64,000 nucleotides of DNA from Aphodoplasma sp045626925. GTDB taxonomy: Bacteria > Bacillota > Clostridia > UBA1381 > UMGS1253. The stretch's first letter is position 1. Each line of letters starts with the position of its first letter. This document shows positions 46,154 through 54,939 of this stretch, piece by piece. Both the position numbers and the translations under genes were made by a program. Below the pieces are notes generated by a model. The model was given only the letters and a program-made list of their open reading frames with translations, was not told the DNA's origin and searched no databases. The stretch covers positions 49,809 to 113,808 of the forward strand of contig JAZUQZ010000001.1 of assembly GCA_045626925.1 (NCBI GenBank), given 5' to 3'.

Positions 46154-46178
46154 ACAACATGTAGTAAATTTATGTTGT
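46154..46178 (+). repeat. Inverted repeat overlapping the pyrE -35 box
   Basis: ACAACAT (46154-46160) and ATGTTGT (46172-46178) are exact complements 11 bases apart; the right arm covers most of the pyrE -35 box. The spacing of about 18 bases between arm centres would suit a dimeric repressor. It lies between the two divergent promoters. Confidence 0.4.
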
Positions 46179-46203
46179 TATATTTAATAATGTATGATAA
46201 AAT
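46175..46203 (+). promoter_or_regulatory. Promoter of the pyrE-polA-coaE operon
   Basis: TTGTTA (46175-46180), 17 bases, TAAAAT (46198-46203) with TG one base upstream (extended -10). It diverges from the DUF512-der promoter, with about 50 bases between the -35 boxes. No PyrR attenuator structure is seen in the roughly 40-base leader. Confidence 0.7.
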
Positions 46204-46250
46204 ATATATTATAAATTATTTGCCTGAAGAAAGGCGGAATGGAGAAAAGT

Positions 46251-46919
46251 ATGTTGACACAATCGAAAAAAGAATTTATTGAGTTTATGATGAGTGCAGA
46301 TGTGTTAAGATTTGGCGATTTTGTTACAAAAAGCGGTAGAAATACGCCATATTTTGTAAACACGGGAAACTATAAAACAGGAGCCCAATTTGCGCGTCTT
46401 TCAAAGTTTTATGCAGATTTGATACAAAGCACCTTATCTGACGAATTTGATGCGCTTTTTGGACCGGCATACAAAGGAATTGTGCTTGCAGCGGGTGCAT
46501 CAGGTGCGCTATACACAAATCATGGCATAGATAAGCCATATTTTTATAATCGCAAAGAGGTCAAAGACCACGGCGAAGGCGGAAGTCTTGTTGGATATAA
46601 ACCGCAAGATAATGACAGAGTAATTATTGTAGAAGATGTTATAACAGCAGGAACGGCATTGCGCGAAACATTGCCGATTTTAAACGCTGTGGCAAAGCTT
46701 TCTATCAAAGATATGTTTATTTCTGTAAACAGATGCGAATATGGCCAGGATGCATCGATGGCGGTTACTGATGAGGTAAAAAAAGAGTTTGATATAAATG
46801 TTCATTCTATAATTGATGTTGTGGATATTTATGAATATTTGAAAGAAAAAGAAGAGTATAAAGCTGTCGCAGATGCAATGCAAGGCTATATGCAAAAATA
46901 CTGTGTAATCAACAAATAA
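46251..46919 (+). CDS. pyrE: Orotate phosphoribosyltransferase
   Basis: PyrE couples orotate and PRPP to give OMP in UMP synthesis. 222 residues: GRNTPYFVNTGNYKTGAQ near the N-terminus, GPAYKGIVLAAGASGALY, the flexible catalytic loop YNRKEVKDHGEGGSLVGY and the PRPP-binding VIIVEDVITAGTALRE. Two in-frame ATG codons, 46239 and 46251; the second has GGAG at six bases and is preferred. No other pyr gene is near; it heads a run with polA, coaE and a transglycosylase. Confidence 0.96.
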   Translation: MLTQSKKEFIEFMMSADVLRFGDFVTKSGRNTPYFVNTGNYKTGAQFARLSKFYADLIQSTLSDEFDALFGPAYKGIVLAAGASGALYTNHGIDKPYFYNRKEVKDHGEGGSLVGYKPQDNDRVIIVEDVITAGTALRETLPILNAVAKLSIKDMFISVNRCEYGQDASMAVTDEVKKEFDINVHSIIDVVDIYEYLKEKEEYKAVADAMQGYMQKYCVINK

Positions 46920-46947
46920 ATCTTAAAACAAAAGGAATGGGATTGTT

Positions 46948-49629
46948 ATGAGCGAGCGCCTTATAATTATAGATGGAAACAGCATTATCAATCGTGCTTT
47001 TTATGGTATACGCACCTTGAACACAAAGGACGGAACACCGACAAATGCCATCTATGGCTTTTTAAATATTATGCTAAAGTATACCCAGGATATAAATCCT
47101 GATTATTTGTGCGTCGCTTTTGATTTATCTGCACCGACCTTTAGACATAAAATGTATTCGGAATATAAGGCTCAAAGAAAGCGTATGCCTGAGGAGCTTG
47201 CACTGCAAATGCCGATTATGAAGCAGGTTTTAGACGCTATGAATATAAAAATCCTTGAAAAAGAAGGATATGAAGCGGACGATATAATCGGCACTGTGTC
47301 TGATATTTGTGACAAAAGTGATATAGAATGTATTATTGTTACAGGAGACAAAGATGATTTACAACTTGCAACAAACACAACGAAGATTTATCTTACAACA
47401 ACAAGCAAGGGCGCTACAAATACAGATATTTATGACGAGGCTGCAGTACTTGAAAAATATGGTGTTACGCCAAAGCAATTTATTGATGTAAAAGCGCTCA
47501 TGGGTGATACATCTGACAATATACCCGGTGTTGCAGGCATAGGTGAAAAGACAGCGCTTTCACTTATACAAACCTGTAAAAGTATTGAGCGTTTGTACGA
47601 TGATATAAATAATAGCGGTGCAAAAGGAGCGGTGCTTACAAAGCTTGAAAACGGCAGAGAAAGTGCTTTTCTGAGCAAAACCCTTGCAACGATTGATAAA
47701 AATGTTCCGATTGATTTTATCGTTGAAGATGCGCGCACAAAGAAATATGACAACGACGCGCTTTATCAATTGTTGAGCAAGCTCGAGTTTAAAAGTCTTA
47801 TTAAAAAGTTGGGACTTTCTGAAAATGGCGTATCTTCGAAGAGTATAAGCAAAATTGAACTTGAAAAGCCACAAACAATTATTATAAGCGATACTACCGA
47901 GCTTGGTGAACTTGTAAAGGCCGTTTATAACGAAAAAAGCCTTGTTTACAGAATTTATAAAAGCAATGCAATGCTTGATGCAATTGCTATATATACATCA
48001 AAAAAGGTTTATTATGTTCCGACGGGACTGTTTTTGACCGAACATGTGATAATTGATGCATTATCAGATATATTTAATGATAAAGGTATCGAAAAAATTA
48101 CGCATGGAGCAAAGGATGATATCGTTTTATTGCATAAATTTGGTGTAAATTATCAAAACCTTGCTTTTGATACGGCAATTGGTGCGTATATACTTGAGCC
48201 GTCCAGCACTGATTATGAGATCAGCTCTCTTGCAGAAGAATATCTTAATATAAGTATTTTGTCTGAAGAATATATACTTGGCAAGGGCAAGTCGCGTGTA
48301 CGCATTTGTGATATTGATGAAAATATTGCTGCCGATTTTGCAGCGAAACAGCTTTTATCTATAGTGCATTTGAAAGATTATATTGCAAACACTCTTGAAA
48401 AAAATGACCAGCATTTTCTTTATTACCATATCGAGTTACCTCTTGTAAGCGTGCTTGCTAATATGCAGATAGTAGGCGTAGCAGTTGATAAAGACAATCT
48501 TTACAACTTCAATAAAATGCTTACAGCACGCATAGACGAACTTAAAACAAAAATATATGAGCTTGCAGGATGCGAATTTAATATAAATTCTACAAAACAA
48601 CTCGGAGAGGTGCTTTTTGAAAAGCTTGGACTAAAGGCCGTAAAAAAGACGAAAACAGGATATTCAACCGATGCAGCAGTGCTTGAAAAGCTTGTCGGGA
48701 GTCACGATATTATTGAATATCTTATAGAATATAGGCTTGTTAATAAAATTAAAACAACATACGGCGATGGATTGCTTAGCGTAATAAATGATGAAACGGG
48801 TAGAATACATTCGAGTTTTAATCAAACTGTTACTGCAACAGGACGCATAAGCTCAACAGAGCCTAATATGCAAAACATTCCCGTTCGTCACGAGCTTGGG
48901 CGCGAGATACGACGGATGTTTGTTGCAAAAGAAGGGTGCACGCTTGTCGATGCGGACTATTCACAAATAGAGCTTCGCATATTGGCACATATTGCAAAAG
49001 ACGAAGCGATGATAAAAGCTTTTGATGATGGAGTGGATATTCACGCAGTTACTGCGTCACAGGTGCTTGGTATACCGCTTGAAAGTGTTACATCAGCCCA
49101 GCGCTCGAATGCAAAAGCAGTAAATTTCGGAATCGTGTATGGCATAGGGGAGTTTAGTCTTTCAAAAGACCTTAAAATAAGCGTATATGAAGCGCGAAAA
49201 TATATCGACGGCTATCTTGGACATTATAAAGGCGTTAAAAAATATATGGACGAAATAAAAAATGAAGCATATGAAAAAGGATATGTTACAACAATATTTG
49301 GCAGACGAAGATATATTCCGGAACTTAAATCATCAAACTTTAATATAAGAGCGTTTGGCGAGCGGGTGGCGCTTAATACACCAATTCAAGGCAGTGCAGC
49401 AGATATTATAAAGCTTGCTATGGTAAGAGTTCATGAGCGTCTTTTAAAAGAAGGGCTCAAATCACAACTCATATTACAGGTTCATGATGAATTGATTGTT
49501 GAAGCGTATGATAATGAACTTGAAAAAGTAAAAGAAATTTTGCGTAGTGAAATGGAAAATGTAATGAAACTTGATGTATCACTTTTGGCAGAGGCTAAAG
49601 ATGCAAAGAGCTGGTATGACGCAAAATAA
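46948..49629 (+). CDS. polA: DNA polymerase I (proofreading site degenerate)
   Basis: 893 residues with three parts: 5'-3' exonuclease (IIIDGNSIINRAFYG, CVAFDLSAPTFRH, EGYEADDIIGT, GVAGIGEKTAL), a 3'-5' exonuclease-like domain, and the polymerase domain (TATGRISSTEPNMQNIPVR, LVDADYSQIELRILAHI, SNAKAVNFGIVYGIG, QVHDELIVEA). In the exonuclease-like domain the first motif, normally D-x-E, reads LVYRIYKSN at about residues 332-340, with no acidic pair, so proofreading is probably lost, as in Bacillus enzymes. Fills gaps in excision repair and removes RNA primers. Confidence 0.97.
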   Translation: MSERLIIIDGNSIINRAFYGIRTLNTKDGTPTNAIYGFLNIMLKYTQDINPDYLCVAFDLSAPTFRHKMYSEYKAQRKRMPEELALQMPIMKQVLDAMNIKILEKEGYEADDIIGTVSDICDKSDIECIIVTGDKDDLQLATNTTKIYLTTTSKGATNTDIYDEAAVLEKYGVTPKQFIDVKALMGDTSDNIPGVAGIGEKTALSLIQTCKSIERLYDDINNSGAKGAVLTKLENGRESAFLSKTLATIDKNVPIDFIVEDARTKKYDNDALYQLLSKLEFKSLIKKLGLSENGVSSKSISKIELEKPQTIIISDTTELGELVKAVYNEKSLVYRIYKSNAMLDAIAIYTSKKVYYVPTGLFLTEHVIIDALSDIFNDKGIEKITHGAKDDIVLLHKFGVNYQNLAFDTAIGAYILEPSSTDYEISSLAEEYLNISILSEEYILGKGKSRVRICDIDENIAADFAAKQLLSIVHLKDYIANTLEKNDQHFLYYHIELPLVSVLANMQIVGVAVDKDNLYNFNKMLTARIDELKTKIYELAGCEFNINSTKQLGEVLFEKLGLKAVKKTKTGYSTDAAVLEKLVGSHDIIEYLIEYRLVNKIKTTYGDGLLSVINDETGRIHSSFNQTVTATGRISSTEPNMQNIPVRHELGREIRRMFVAKEGCTLVDADYSQIELRILAHIAKDEAMIKAFDDGVDIHAVTASQVLGIPLESVTSAQRSNAKAVNFGIVYGIGEFSLSKDLKISVYEARKYIDGYLGHYKGVKKYMDEIKNEAYEKGYVTTIFGRRRYIPELKSSNFNIRAFGERVALNTPIQGSAADIIKLAMVRVHERLLKEGLKSQLILQVHDELIVEAYDNELEKVKEILRSEMENVMKLDVSLLAEAKDAKSWYDAK

Positions 49630-49649
49630 CAGTTTTGGAGGCGTTTTTT

Positions 49650-50237
49650 GTGACAGTGATTGGTTTAACGGGCGGCAGCGGCAGTGGCAAAACTGCTATT
49701 GCATCGCTTTTGCAAAAAAAAGGTATTGATATAATAGATGCAGATATAATCGCTCGTGAGATTGTAAAAAAAGGCGAGCCTGCGCTTAATGAAATTGTAG
49801 AAGAGTTTGGTGGTGACATTCTTCTTTCGTCGGGCGAGCTTGATAGGAAAAAGCTTGGATCGATTGTTTTTACAAACAAAGAAAAACTTAAAAATCTAAA
49901 CAAAATAACACACAAATATATTACAAAAATTATAATGCAGAATTTATCGGAACATGCAAGCGAAATTGTAGTGATTGATGCTGCTTTGTTAAAAGAAAGC
50001 GGTCTAATCGATATCTGTGACTATGTAATTTTCGTAACTGCAAATACAGATGTGCGCATTAAAAGAATTATTGAGCGTGACAAACTTGATAAAAAGGCGG
50101 CACTTGATAGAATACAATCACAGGATGCTGATGAAGATTATTTAAGATATGCAGATTTTGTGGTTGACAATTCGGGAGAAAAATCACTTGATGAAATTGC
50201 AGAAGATATTTGTCATAAAATCGGAGGGATAGTTTGA
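49650..50237 (+). CDS. coaE: Dephospho-CoA kinase
   Basis: Last step of CoA synthesis. 195 residues: P-loop GLTGGSGSGKTAIASLL at the N-terminus, DADIIAREIV with the catalytic aspartate, ELDRKKLGSIVF, HKYITKII and RIIERDKLDKKAALDRIQSQ (lid). GTG 49650 is eight bases from GGAGG; an upstream TTG lies inside the site. polA and coaE are often neighbours. The stop is one base from the next gene. Confidence 0.96.
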   Translation: MTVIGLTGGSGSGKTAIASLLQKKGIDIIDADIIAREIVKKGEPALNEIVEEFGGDILLSSGELDRKKLGSIVFTNKEKLKNLNKITHKYITKIIMQNLSEHASEIVVIDAALLKESGLIDICDYVIFVTANTDVRIKRIIERDKLDKKAALDRIQSQDADEDYLRYADFVVDNSGEKSLDEIAEDICHKIGGIV

Positions 50238-50238
50238 A

Positions 50239-50805
50239 GTGAAGGCTAAAGCGATATTTATTATTTCACTTATGCTTCTTATATCGTGCGCTTTTGCGGC
50301 ACCGTCAATATATAAAACTGTCATGAAATTTATATATCCCGTTGCAGACGAAGAAATCATATATAAATGCGCGACGGAAAACGAGCTTGACCCATATTTA
50401 GTGCTTTCTGTTATAAAAGCGGAAAGCAATTTTGTGAGTGATGCTCTTTCGCATAAAGATGCAAAAGGACTTATGCAAATAACGGATGAAACAGGAAAAT
50501 GGGCAGCGGAAAAAATGGGAATTGAGGATTTTGAGGTTATGGACCTTAATACACCGTCAATAAATGTGTCAATCGGTTGTTGGTATTTAAGATATTTGCT
50601 TGATAAGTACGATAACAATATTACGCTTGCCCTTTGCGCATACAACGCCGGCAGCACAAATGTATCAAAATGGCTTGCGAATAAAAAATATTCATTCGAT
50701 GGTAAAACACTTGATGAAATACCATTTAATGAAACGAAAAAATATGTGGAAAACATAGAAAAATATCACAAACGATATATGCAATTGTATAAAGATATTT
50801 TTTAA
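50239..50805 (+). CDS. Lytic transglycosylase (SLT domain), secreted
   Basis: 188 residues. N-terminal signal peptide or anchor (KAKAIFIISLMLLISCAFA), then the soluble lytic transglycosylase domain: the catalytic glutamate in KAESNFVSDALS, then AKGLMQITDETGKWAAEKMG and LALCAYNAGSTNVSKWL. It cleaves peptidoglycan glycan strands with formation of 1,6-anhydroMurNAc. GTG start, RBS GGAGGGA within coaE. Commonly follows coaE in Clostridia. A terminator follows. Confidence 0.94.
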   Translation: MKAKAIFIISLMLLISCAFAAPSIYKTVMKFIYPVADEEIIYKCATENELDPYLVLSVIKAESNFVSDALSHKDAKGLMQITDETGKWAAEKMGIEDFEVMDLNTPSINVSIGCWYLRYLLDKYDNNITLALCAYNAGSTNVSKWLANKKYSFDGKTLDEIPFNETKKYVENIEKYHKRYMQLYKDIF

Positions 50806-50809
50806 AAAC

Positions 50810-50841
50810 AAAAGCCTTACACATTGCGTGCAAGGCTTTTT
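50810..50841 (+). terminator. Terminator after the transglycosylase gene
   Basis: AAAAGCCTT (50810-50818) and AAGGCTTTTT pair, with an inner CAC/GTG pairing, followed by the T-tract. It lies between convergent genes and its A-rich left arm also suits the minus strand. Confidence 0.9.
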
Positions 50842-50848
50842 GCTAATT

Positions 50849-51022
50849 TTATAAATCGTCTGCATCTTGGACAGGTGTTTCACCTTTGTGACGAGGACTG
50901 CCTGTCCAACTGCCCATTGGGTCAGTTTTTAGCTGTGATGAACTTACATATGCATCAACAACCTGCTGAGCCTTTTGCTGAGCTTTGTTATGGGTGTTTT
51001 GTTCTTTTTTGTCTTTGCGCAT
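50849..51022 (-). CDS. Small conserved-looking protein, 57 residues, unknown function
   Basis: A short minus-strand gene. ATG at 51022-51020 is seven bases after AAAAGGAG. The first 20 residues are rich in K, Q and N (RKDKKEQNTHNKAQQKAQQ); the C-terminal half reads TDPMGSWTGSP and then GETPVQDADDL. I believe small Clostridia proteins ending in a DPxGSxTG and PVQDADDL pattern recur, but I cannot verify it here. No signal peptide or membrane helix. It converges on the transglycosylase terminator. The plus-strand frame over the same bases has no comparable site and looks non-coding. Confidence 0.75.
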   Translation of the reverse strand: MRKDKKEQNTHNKAQQKAQQVVDAYVSSSQLKTDPMGSWTGSPRHKGETPVQDADDL

Positions 51023-51147
51023 TGTTTTTCTCCTTTTAAAACCTGATTTAATGTGGCGATATTATTTTATGTAAAAAAACAAAAAAACACATCAAGAAAA
51101 ATAAAGTAAAACAGCAAAAAACTGACTATTTTTTAGCAACAAAATGA

Positions 51148-51176
51148 GTGACAAAACAACATAAATATAATAAAAT
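51148..51176 (+). promoter_or_regulatory. Likely promoter of the decayed isomerase gene
   Basis: GTGACA (51148-51153), 17 bases, TAAAAT (51171-51176); a perfect TATAAT also overlaps at 51166-51171. It lies upstream of the AAGGGGG ribosome binding site of the relic. Confidence 0.5.
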
Positions 51177-51207
51177 TTATATCAAGAAAATTAAAGGGGG
51201 CTTTGTT

Positions 51208-51356
51208 GTGAATAATTTTAGCATAGGCATGATTCTTGAATCGTTTAAACTACCATACAACAAGGCAATTGAACGCGCGAGTGAGCTTGGGGGGCACAAG
51301 GCGTTCAGGATATAGAGCAAAATGCAGAGCGTATTGAAAAATCAAAAAAAGAATAA
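51208..51356 (+). pseudogene. Relic of a sugar phosphate isomerase/epimerase gene
   Basis: GTG 51208 follows AAGGGGG by seven bases. The frame reads NNFSIGMILESFKLPYNKA and IERASELGG, like the first strand and helix of TIM-barrel sugar phosphate isomerase/epimerases, then stops at TAG 51313-51315. If two bases are dropped from the six-G run at 51289-51294, the reading continues ELGAQGVQ, the expected next strand, and then DIEQNAERIEKSKKE to a TAA at 51354-51356, which looks like a C-terminal helix. So one frameshift and loss of the whole middle (some 200 or more codons) are inferred. The rest of 51023-51457 holds its promoter, terminator and no other gene. Confidence 0.7.
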
Positions 51357-51360
51357 AATT

Positions 51361-51393
51361 AAAAGCCATGCATAATTTATGCTTGGCTTTTTC
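51361..51393 (+). terminator. Terminator of the isomerase relic
   Basis: AAAAGCCATGCAT and ATGCTTGGCTTTT pair with one mismatch around a five-base loop, followed by more T. It lies five bases after the relic's end. Confidence 0.88.
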
Positions 51394-51457
51394 TATATAA
51401 TATGATAGAATAAATTGGTAAGCAAATAAATGTTAAAGATATGGTGTGGTATAATAA

Positions 51458-52843
51458 ATGGATAAATATAAAAGACTGATAAGTAATACATTTATATTTG
51501 CAATAGCTGCGTTTGCATCAAAGCTTTTGATATTTTTTATGATGCCTTATTACACAAGGGTAATGAGCACAGAGGATTATGGTATAGCTGATATTTTGGT
51601 GCAAACATGCAATTTGTTAATTCCTTTTGCGACAATAGGTATAAATAATGCGGTAATTCGGTTCGGTCTTGATAAAAAATCAAACAAACAAGGTGTTTTT
51701 ACGATAGGAATCATAACGATTATAGTCGGTTTTTTGATTATGTTGCTTTTTGATTCACTTATTGCAAAAGTATCGATACTTGATGGATACAGAATATATT
51801 TGTATTTATTTGTGCTTGCGTCTGCGCTTCACGGTTTGTGCTCCCAATTTGCCCGTGCAATAGGATATGTGCGTTTTTATGCTGTTGATGGTATTATTGC
51901 GACCGCACTTGTGATTGTGTTGAATATTTTATTTCTCACGGCTTTTAATTGGGGCGTAAAGGGATATATTTGGTCAACGATTATAACTGACTTTGTATGC
52001 ACTATATTAGTTTTTTGGGGTACTCATTTAAGACGCTATATAAATTTTAAGGAAGTTACAAAAAAGTTATATTATAAAATGCTTTCATATTGCACCCCGC
52101 TTATCCCAAACACAATATGTTATCTTATTGTAAGCATATCAGGACGATATATGATTGCTTATATTATTGGCGAGGCGGCAAATGGCATATATGCAGTTTC
52201 AAACAAAATACCTACAATACTGATGATTGTAGCAAATATATTTGCAGAAGCGTGGCAGATTAGTGCAGTAACAGAAGAAGATGAAAGAGAACGGTTTTTT
52301 ACACGAATATGCAGCATATATCAAGCGATTGCCTTTACAACGGCCGCCATATTGATTGCAACATCACAAATTTCAACACGCATACTTGCTGCTCCTGAAT
52401 ATTTTGAGGCGCATAGATATATTCCGTTGCTTGTAATGGCAACTACCTTTTCATGTATTGCTACATTTTTATCAAGTGTGTATATGGTTAAAAAGAAAAG
52501 CATATATACGCTTCTTACGACTTTGCTTGCCGCTTTGCTAAATATTGTATTAAATCTTTGGCTTATACCAAGATTTTCAATTACAGGCGCCGCTATAGCA
52601 ATGCTTATAAGCTATTTTGCTATGTTTATTGTGAGGGCTTTTCACACAAGAAAATATGTAAAAATTAAGTGGAACATACCGAGGCTTATTATAAATGTTG
52701 CACTTCTGATAACGGAAATTGTGTTGATGATGACTATGTGCAAACACTATTTTGTTTATTGCATTATAATCACTATCATAATTACTTCAATAAATTTTAG
52801 AGAGCTTGTACAAATTATTATGGCAAAGTTTTTTAATAAATAA
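51458..52843 (+). CDS. Polysaccharide flippase (MATE/MviN-like, Wzx type)
   Basis: 461 residues with 12 to 14 membrane segments. The N-terminus KRLISNTFIFAIAAFASKLL with MMPYYTRVMSTEDYGIADIL is the usual start of the polysaccharide biosynthesis (Wzx/RfbX) family, which moves lipid-linked oligosaccharides across the membrane. No glycosyltransferase or polymerase gene is adjacent, so the substrate is unknown; the GT39-like gene at 19356 is the only possible partner here. The ribosome binding site is weak (GGTGTGG). Confidence 0.88.
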   Translation: MDKYKRLISNTFIFAIAAFASKLLIFFMMPYYTRVMSTEDYGIADILVQTCNLLIPFATIGINNAVIRFGLDKKSNKQGVFTIGIITIIVGFLIMLLFDSLIAKVSILDGYRIYLYLFVLASALHGLCSQFARAIGYVRFYAVDGIIATALVIVLNILFLTAFNWGVKGYIWSTIITDFVCTILVFWGTHLRRYINFKEVTKKLYYKMLSYCTPLIPNTICYLIVSISGRYMIAYIIGEAANGIYAVSNKIPTILMIVANIFAEAWQISAVTEEDERERFFTRICSIYQAIAFTTAAILIATSQISTRILAAPEYFEAHRYIPLLVMATTFSCIATFLSSVYMVKKKSIYTLLTTLLAALLNIVLNLWLIPRFSITGAAIAMLISYFAMFIVRAFHTRKYVKIKWNIPRLIINVALLITEIVLMMTMCKHYFVYCIIITIIITSINFRELVQIIMAKFFNK

Positions 52844-52884
52844 ATCGAGTAACATTTAAAAATGTGCAGAAGGGAAGAAATTTT

Positions 52885-54876
52885 ATGTCTGACACAATAA
52901 AAAACAAAATAGATAGTATTACAGAAAAATTAAACACATATGCTTACGAGTATTATGTGCTTGATGCGCCTACTGTAAGTGACTATGAATATGATATGCT
53001 CATGCGGGAGCTTGTTGGACTTGAAATGCAATATCCCCAGTATGCATATGACAGTTCCCCGACAAAAAGAGTTGGGGGAGAAGCGTTGACAGGGTTTAAA
53101 GAAGTGCGTCACGAGGTTGTAATGGAAAGCCTGCAGGATGCATTTGATATAGGCGAGGTATATGCCTTTGGCGAACGAGTATCAGATGTTTTGGGCGACA
53201 ATGTAACTTACAATGTTGAGCCAAAAATTGATGGGTTGAGTGTTTCGATAGAATACGAGAACGGGAAGCTTGTACGCGCATCGACTCGTGGCGATGGTGT
53301 AGTGGGTGAAAATGTAACAGAAAACATAAAAACTATAGGTTCTGTACCACTTGTGCTAAAAGAAAATGTGCCATATATTGAGGTGCGTGGAGAGGTATAT
53401 ATTTCAAAGCAAAAATTTGCAAAAATCAACCAAAAGCGTGAAGAAGAGGGCGAAAATTCTTTTGCAAATCCGCGAAATGCGGCGGCCGGTTCGTTGAGAC
53501 AGCTCGACCCGAAAGTTGCTGCGCAACGCGGCCTTGACATATTTGTATTTAATATTCAACGAGCGGATGGGATTGAATATGATACACACTCGGGTTCGCT
53601 TGATATTTTGCGCAAGCTTGGTTTTAAGGTTATAGAAAACAAGTTGTGCAATTCTATCAAAATGGCATATGAATGTGTCGAAAATATAGGACAAAAAAGA
53701 AATAAGCTTGGATATGATATTGATGGTGCAGTAATAAAGGTTGATAATATAGCATCAAGGGCGCTCCTTGGTTCAACTTCAAAAGCGCCAAAGTGGGCGA
53801 TTGCATACAAATTTCCACCGGAACAAAAAAAGACGAAACTTCTTGATATAACACTCCAGGTTGGACGAACCGGTGTACTTACACCTACTGCCGAGCTTGA
53901 ACCTGTTTTTGTTGCAGGCAGCACCATTTCGCGTGCAACGCTTCACAACCTTGACAATATTATCCAAAAAGACATTAGGATTGGCGATGCTGTTCTTATT
54001 CAAAAAGCCGGAGATATTATACCCGAGGTTGTAAAATCGCTCAAAGAGGAGCGCAAAGGAGATGAACGAGTATTTGAAATGCCAAATATTTGTCCACAAT
54101 GCGGGAGCGAGGTTGTACGCGAAGAGGGAGAAGCTGCGCACAGGTGCACAGGCCTTGATTGTCCTGCACAACTGCAGCGTCATATAGAGCATTTTGTATC
54201 GCGCGGTGCTATGAATATTGATGGACTTGGCCCTTCGATAATTGAACAAATGCTTGAAAGAAAACTTATTAAATGCGCTGCCGACATATATTATCTTACT
54301 GCAGAACAAATTGCCGACATGGATAAAATGGGGGAAAAATCGGCCCAAAATTTAATTAGTGCGATAGAGCTTACAAAGCAGAATGATTTGAGTCGTGTTG
54401 TCTATGCACTCGGCATACGCCATGTTGGAGAACGAGCGGGTAAAATACTTGCAAAAAGATTTAAAACACTTGATGAGCTTATGAGCGCAAGCGTGGAAGA
54501 ACTGATAAAAGTTGATGAAATCGGCTTGATTATGGCTAAAAGCATTACTTCTTTTTTTGAGGATGAAAAAAATATAGACTCAATTGAAAAGCTTCGCAAA
54601 GCAGGTGTAAATTTTGCATCAATAGACAATCAAGCAAGTGAACTGTTATTTGAAGGAAAAACATTTGTGTTGACGGGTACATTGCCAACATATAAACGAG
54701 AAGAGGCAAAAGAGATTATTGAAAAACTTGGGGGCAAGGTGTCCGGCTCTGTATCTAAAAAAACAGATTATGTTCTTGCCGGCGAAGAAGCAGGCAGCAA
54801 GCTTGATAAAGCTAATGCACTTGGTATAAAAATAATTGATGAAGAAAAATTTAAACAAATGGCCAACATTACTTGA
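52885..54876 (+). CDS. ligA: NAD-dependent DNA ligase
   Basis: LigA seals nicks using NAD+. 663 residues: Ia domain with YYVLDAPTVSDYEYDMLMREL, adenylation lysine K114 in VEPKIDGLSVSIEYENG, TRGDGVVGENVT, OB fold, a zinc finger with CPQCGSEVV and later CTGLDCPAQ, helix-hairpin-helix repeats (IDGLGPSIIEQM, ALGIRHVGERAGKIL), and a C-terminal BRCT domain (GKTFVLTGTL). ATG 52885 is eight bases from AGGGAAG; a GTG 21 bases earlier lacks a site. Its end holds the gatC promoter. Confidence 0.98.
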   Translation: MSDTIKNKIDSITEKLNTYAYEYYVLDAPTVSDYEYDMLMRELVGLEMQYPQYAYDSSPTKRVGGEALTGFKEVRHEVVMESLQDAFDIGEVYAFGERVSDVLGDNVTYNVEPKIDGLSVSIEYENGKLVRASTRGDGVVGENVTENIKTIGSVPLVLKENVPYIEVRGEVYISKQKFAKINQKREEEGENSFANPRNAAAGSLRQLDPKVAAQRGLDIFVFNIQRADGIEYDTHSGSLDILRKLGFKVIENKLCNSIKMAYECVENIGQKRNKLGYDIDGAVIKVDNIASRALLGSTSKAPKWAIAYKFPPEQKKTKLLDITLQVGRTGVLTPTAELEPVFVAGSTISRATLHNLDNIIQKDIRIGDAVLIQKAGDIIPEVVKSLKEERKGDERVFEMPNICPQCGSEVVREEGEAAHRCTGLDCPAQLQRHIEHFVSRGAMNIDGLGPSIIEQMLERKLIKCAADIYYLTAEQIADMDKMGEKSAQNLISAIELTKQNDLSRVVYALGIRHVGERAGKILAKRFKTLDELMSASVEELIKVDEIGLIMAKSITSFFEDEKNIDSIEKLRKAGVNFASIDNQASELLFEGKTFVLTGTLPTYKREEAKEIIEKLGGKVSGSVSKKTDYVLAGEEAGSKLDKANALGIKIIDEEKFKQMANIT

Positions 54877-54901
54877 AATGCTTTAAAAATTGATGTATAA
54901 T
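54873..54901 (+). promoter_or_regulatory. Promoter of gatCAB
   Basis: TTGAAA (54873-54878), 17 bases, TATAAT (54896-54901). The -35 box overlaps the ligA stop codon. The leader is about 32 bases to the gatC TTG. Confidence 0.75.
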
Positions 54902-54939
54902 TACAATAATGTCTAAAATTAGCAGGGGAGGAAAATAGA

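Noticed and set aside
50824..51039. Plus-strand frame of 71 codons overlapping the 57-residue gene
   Set aside because: It begins inside the terminator stem, has no ribosome binding site, and its product is rich in Cys, Leu and Phe as expected for the shadow of a real minus-strand gene.
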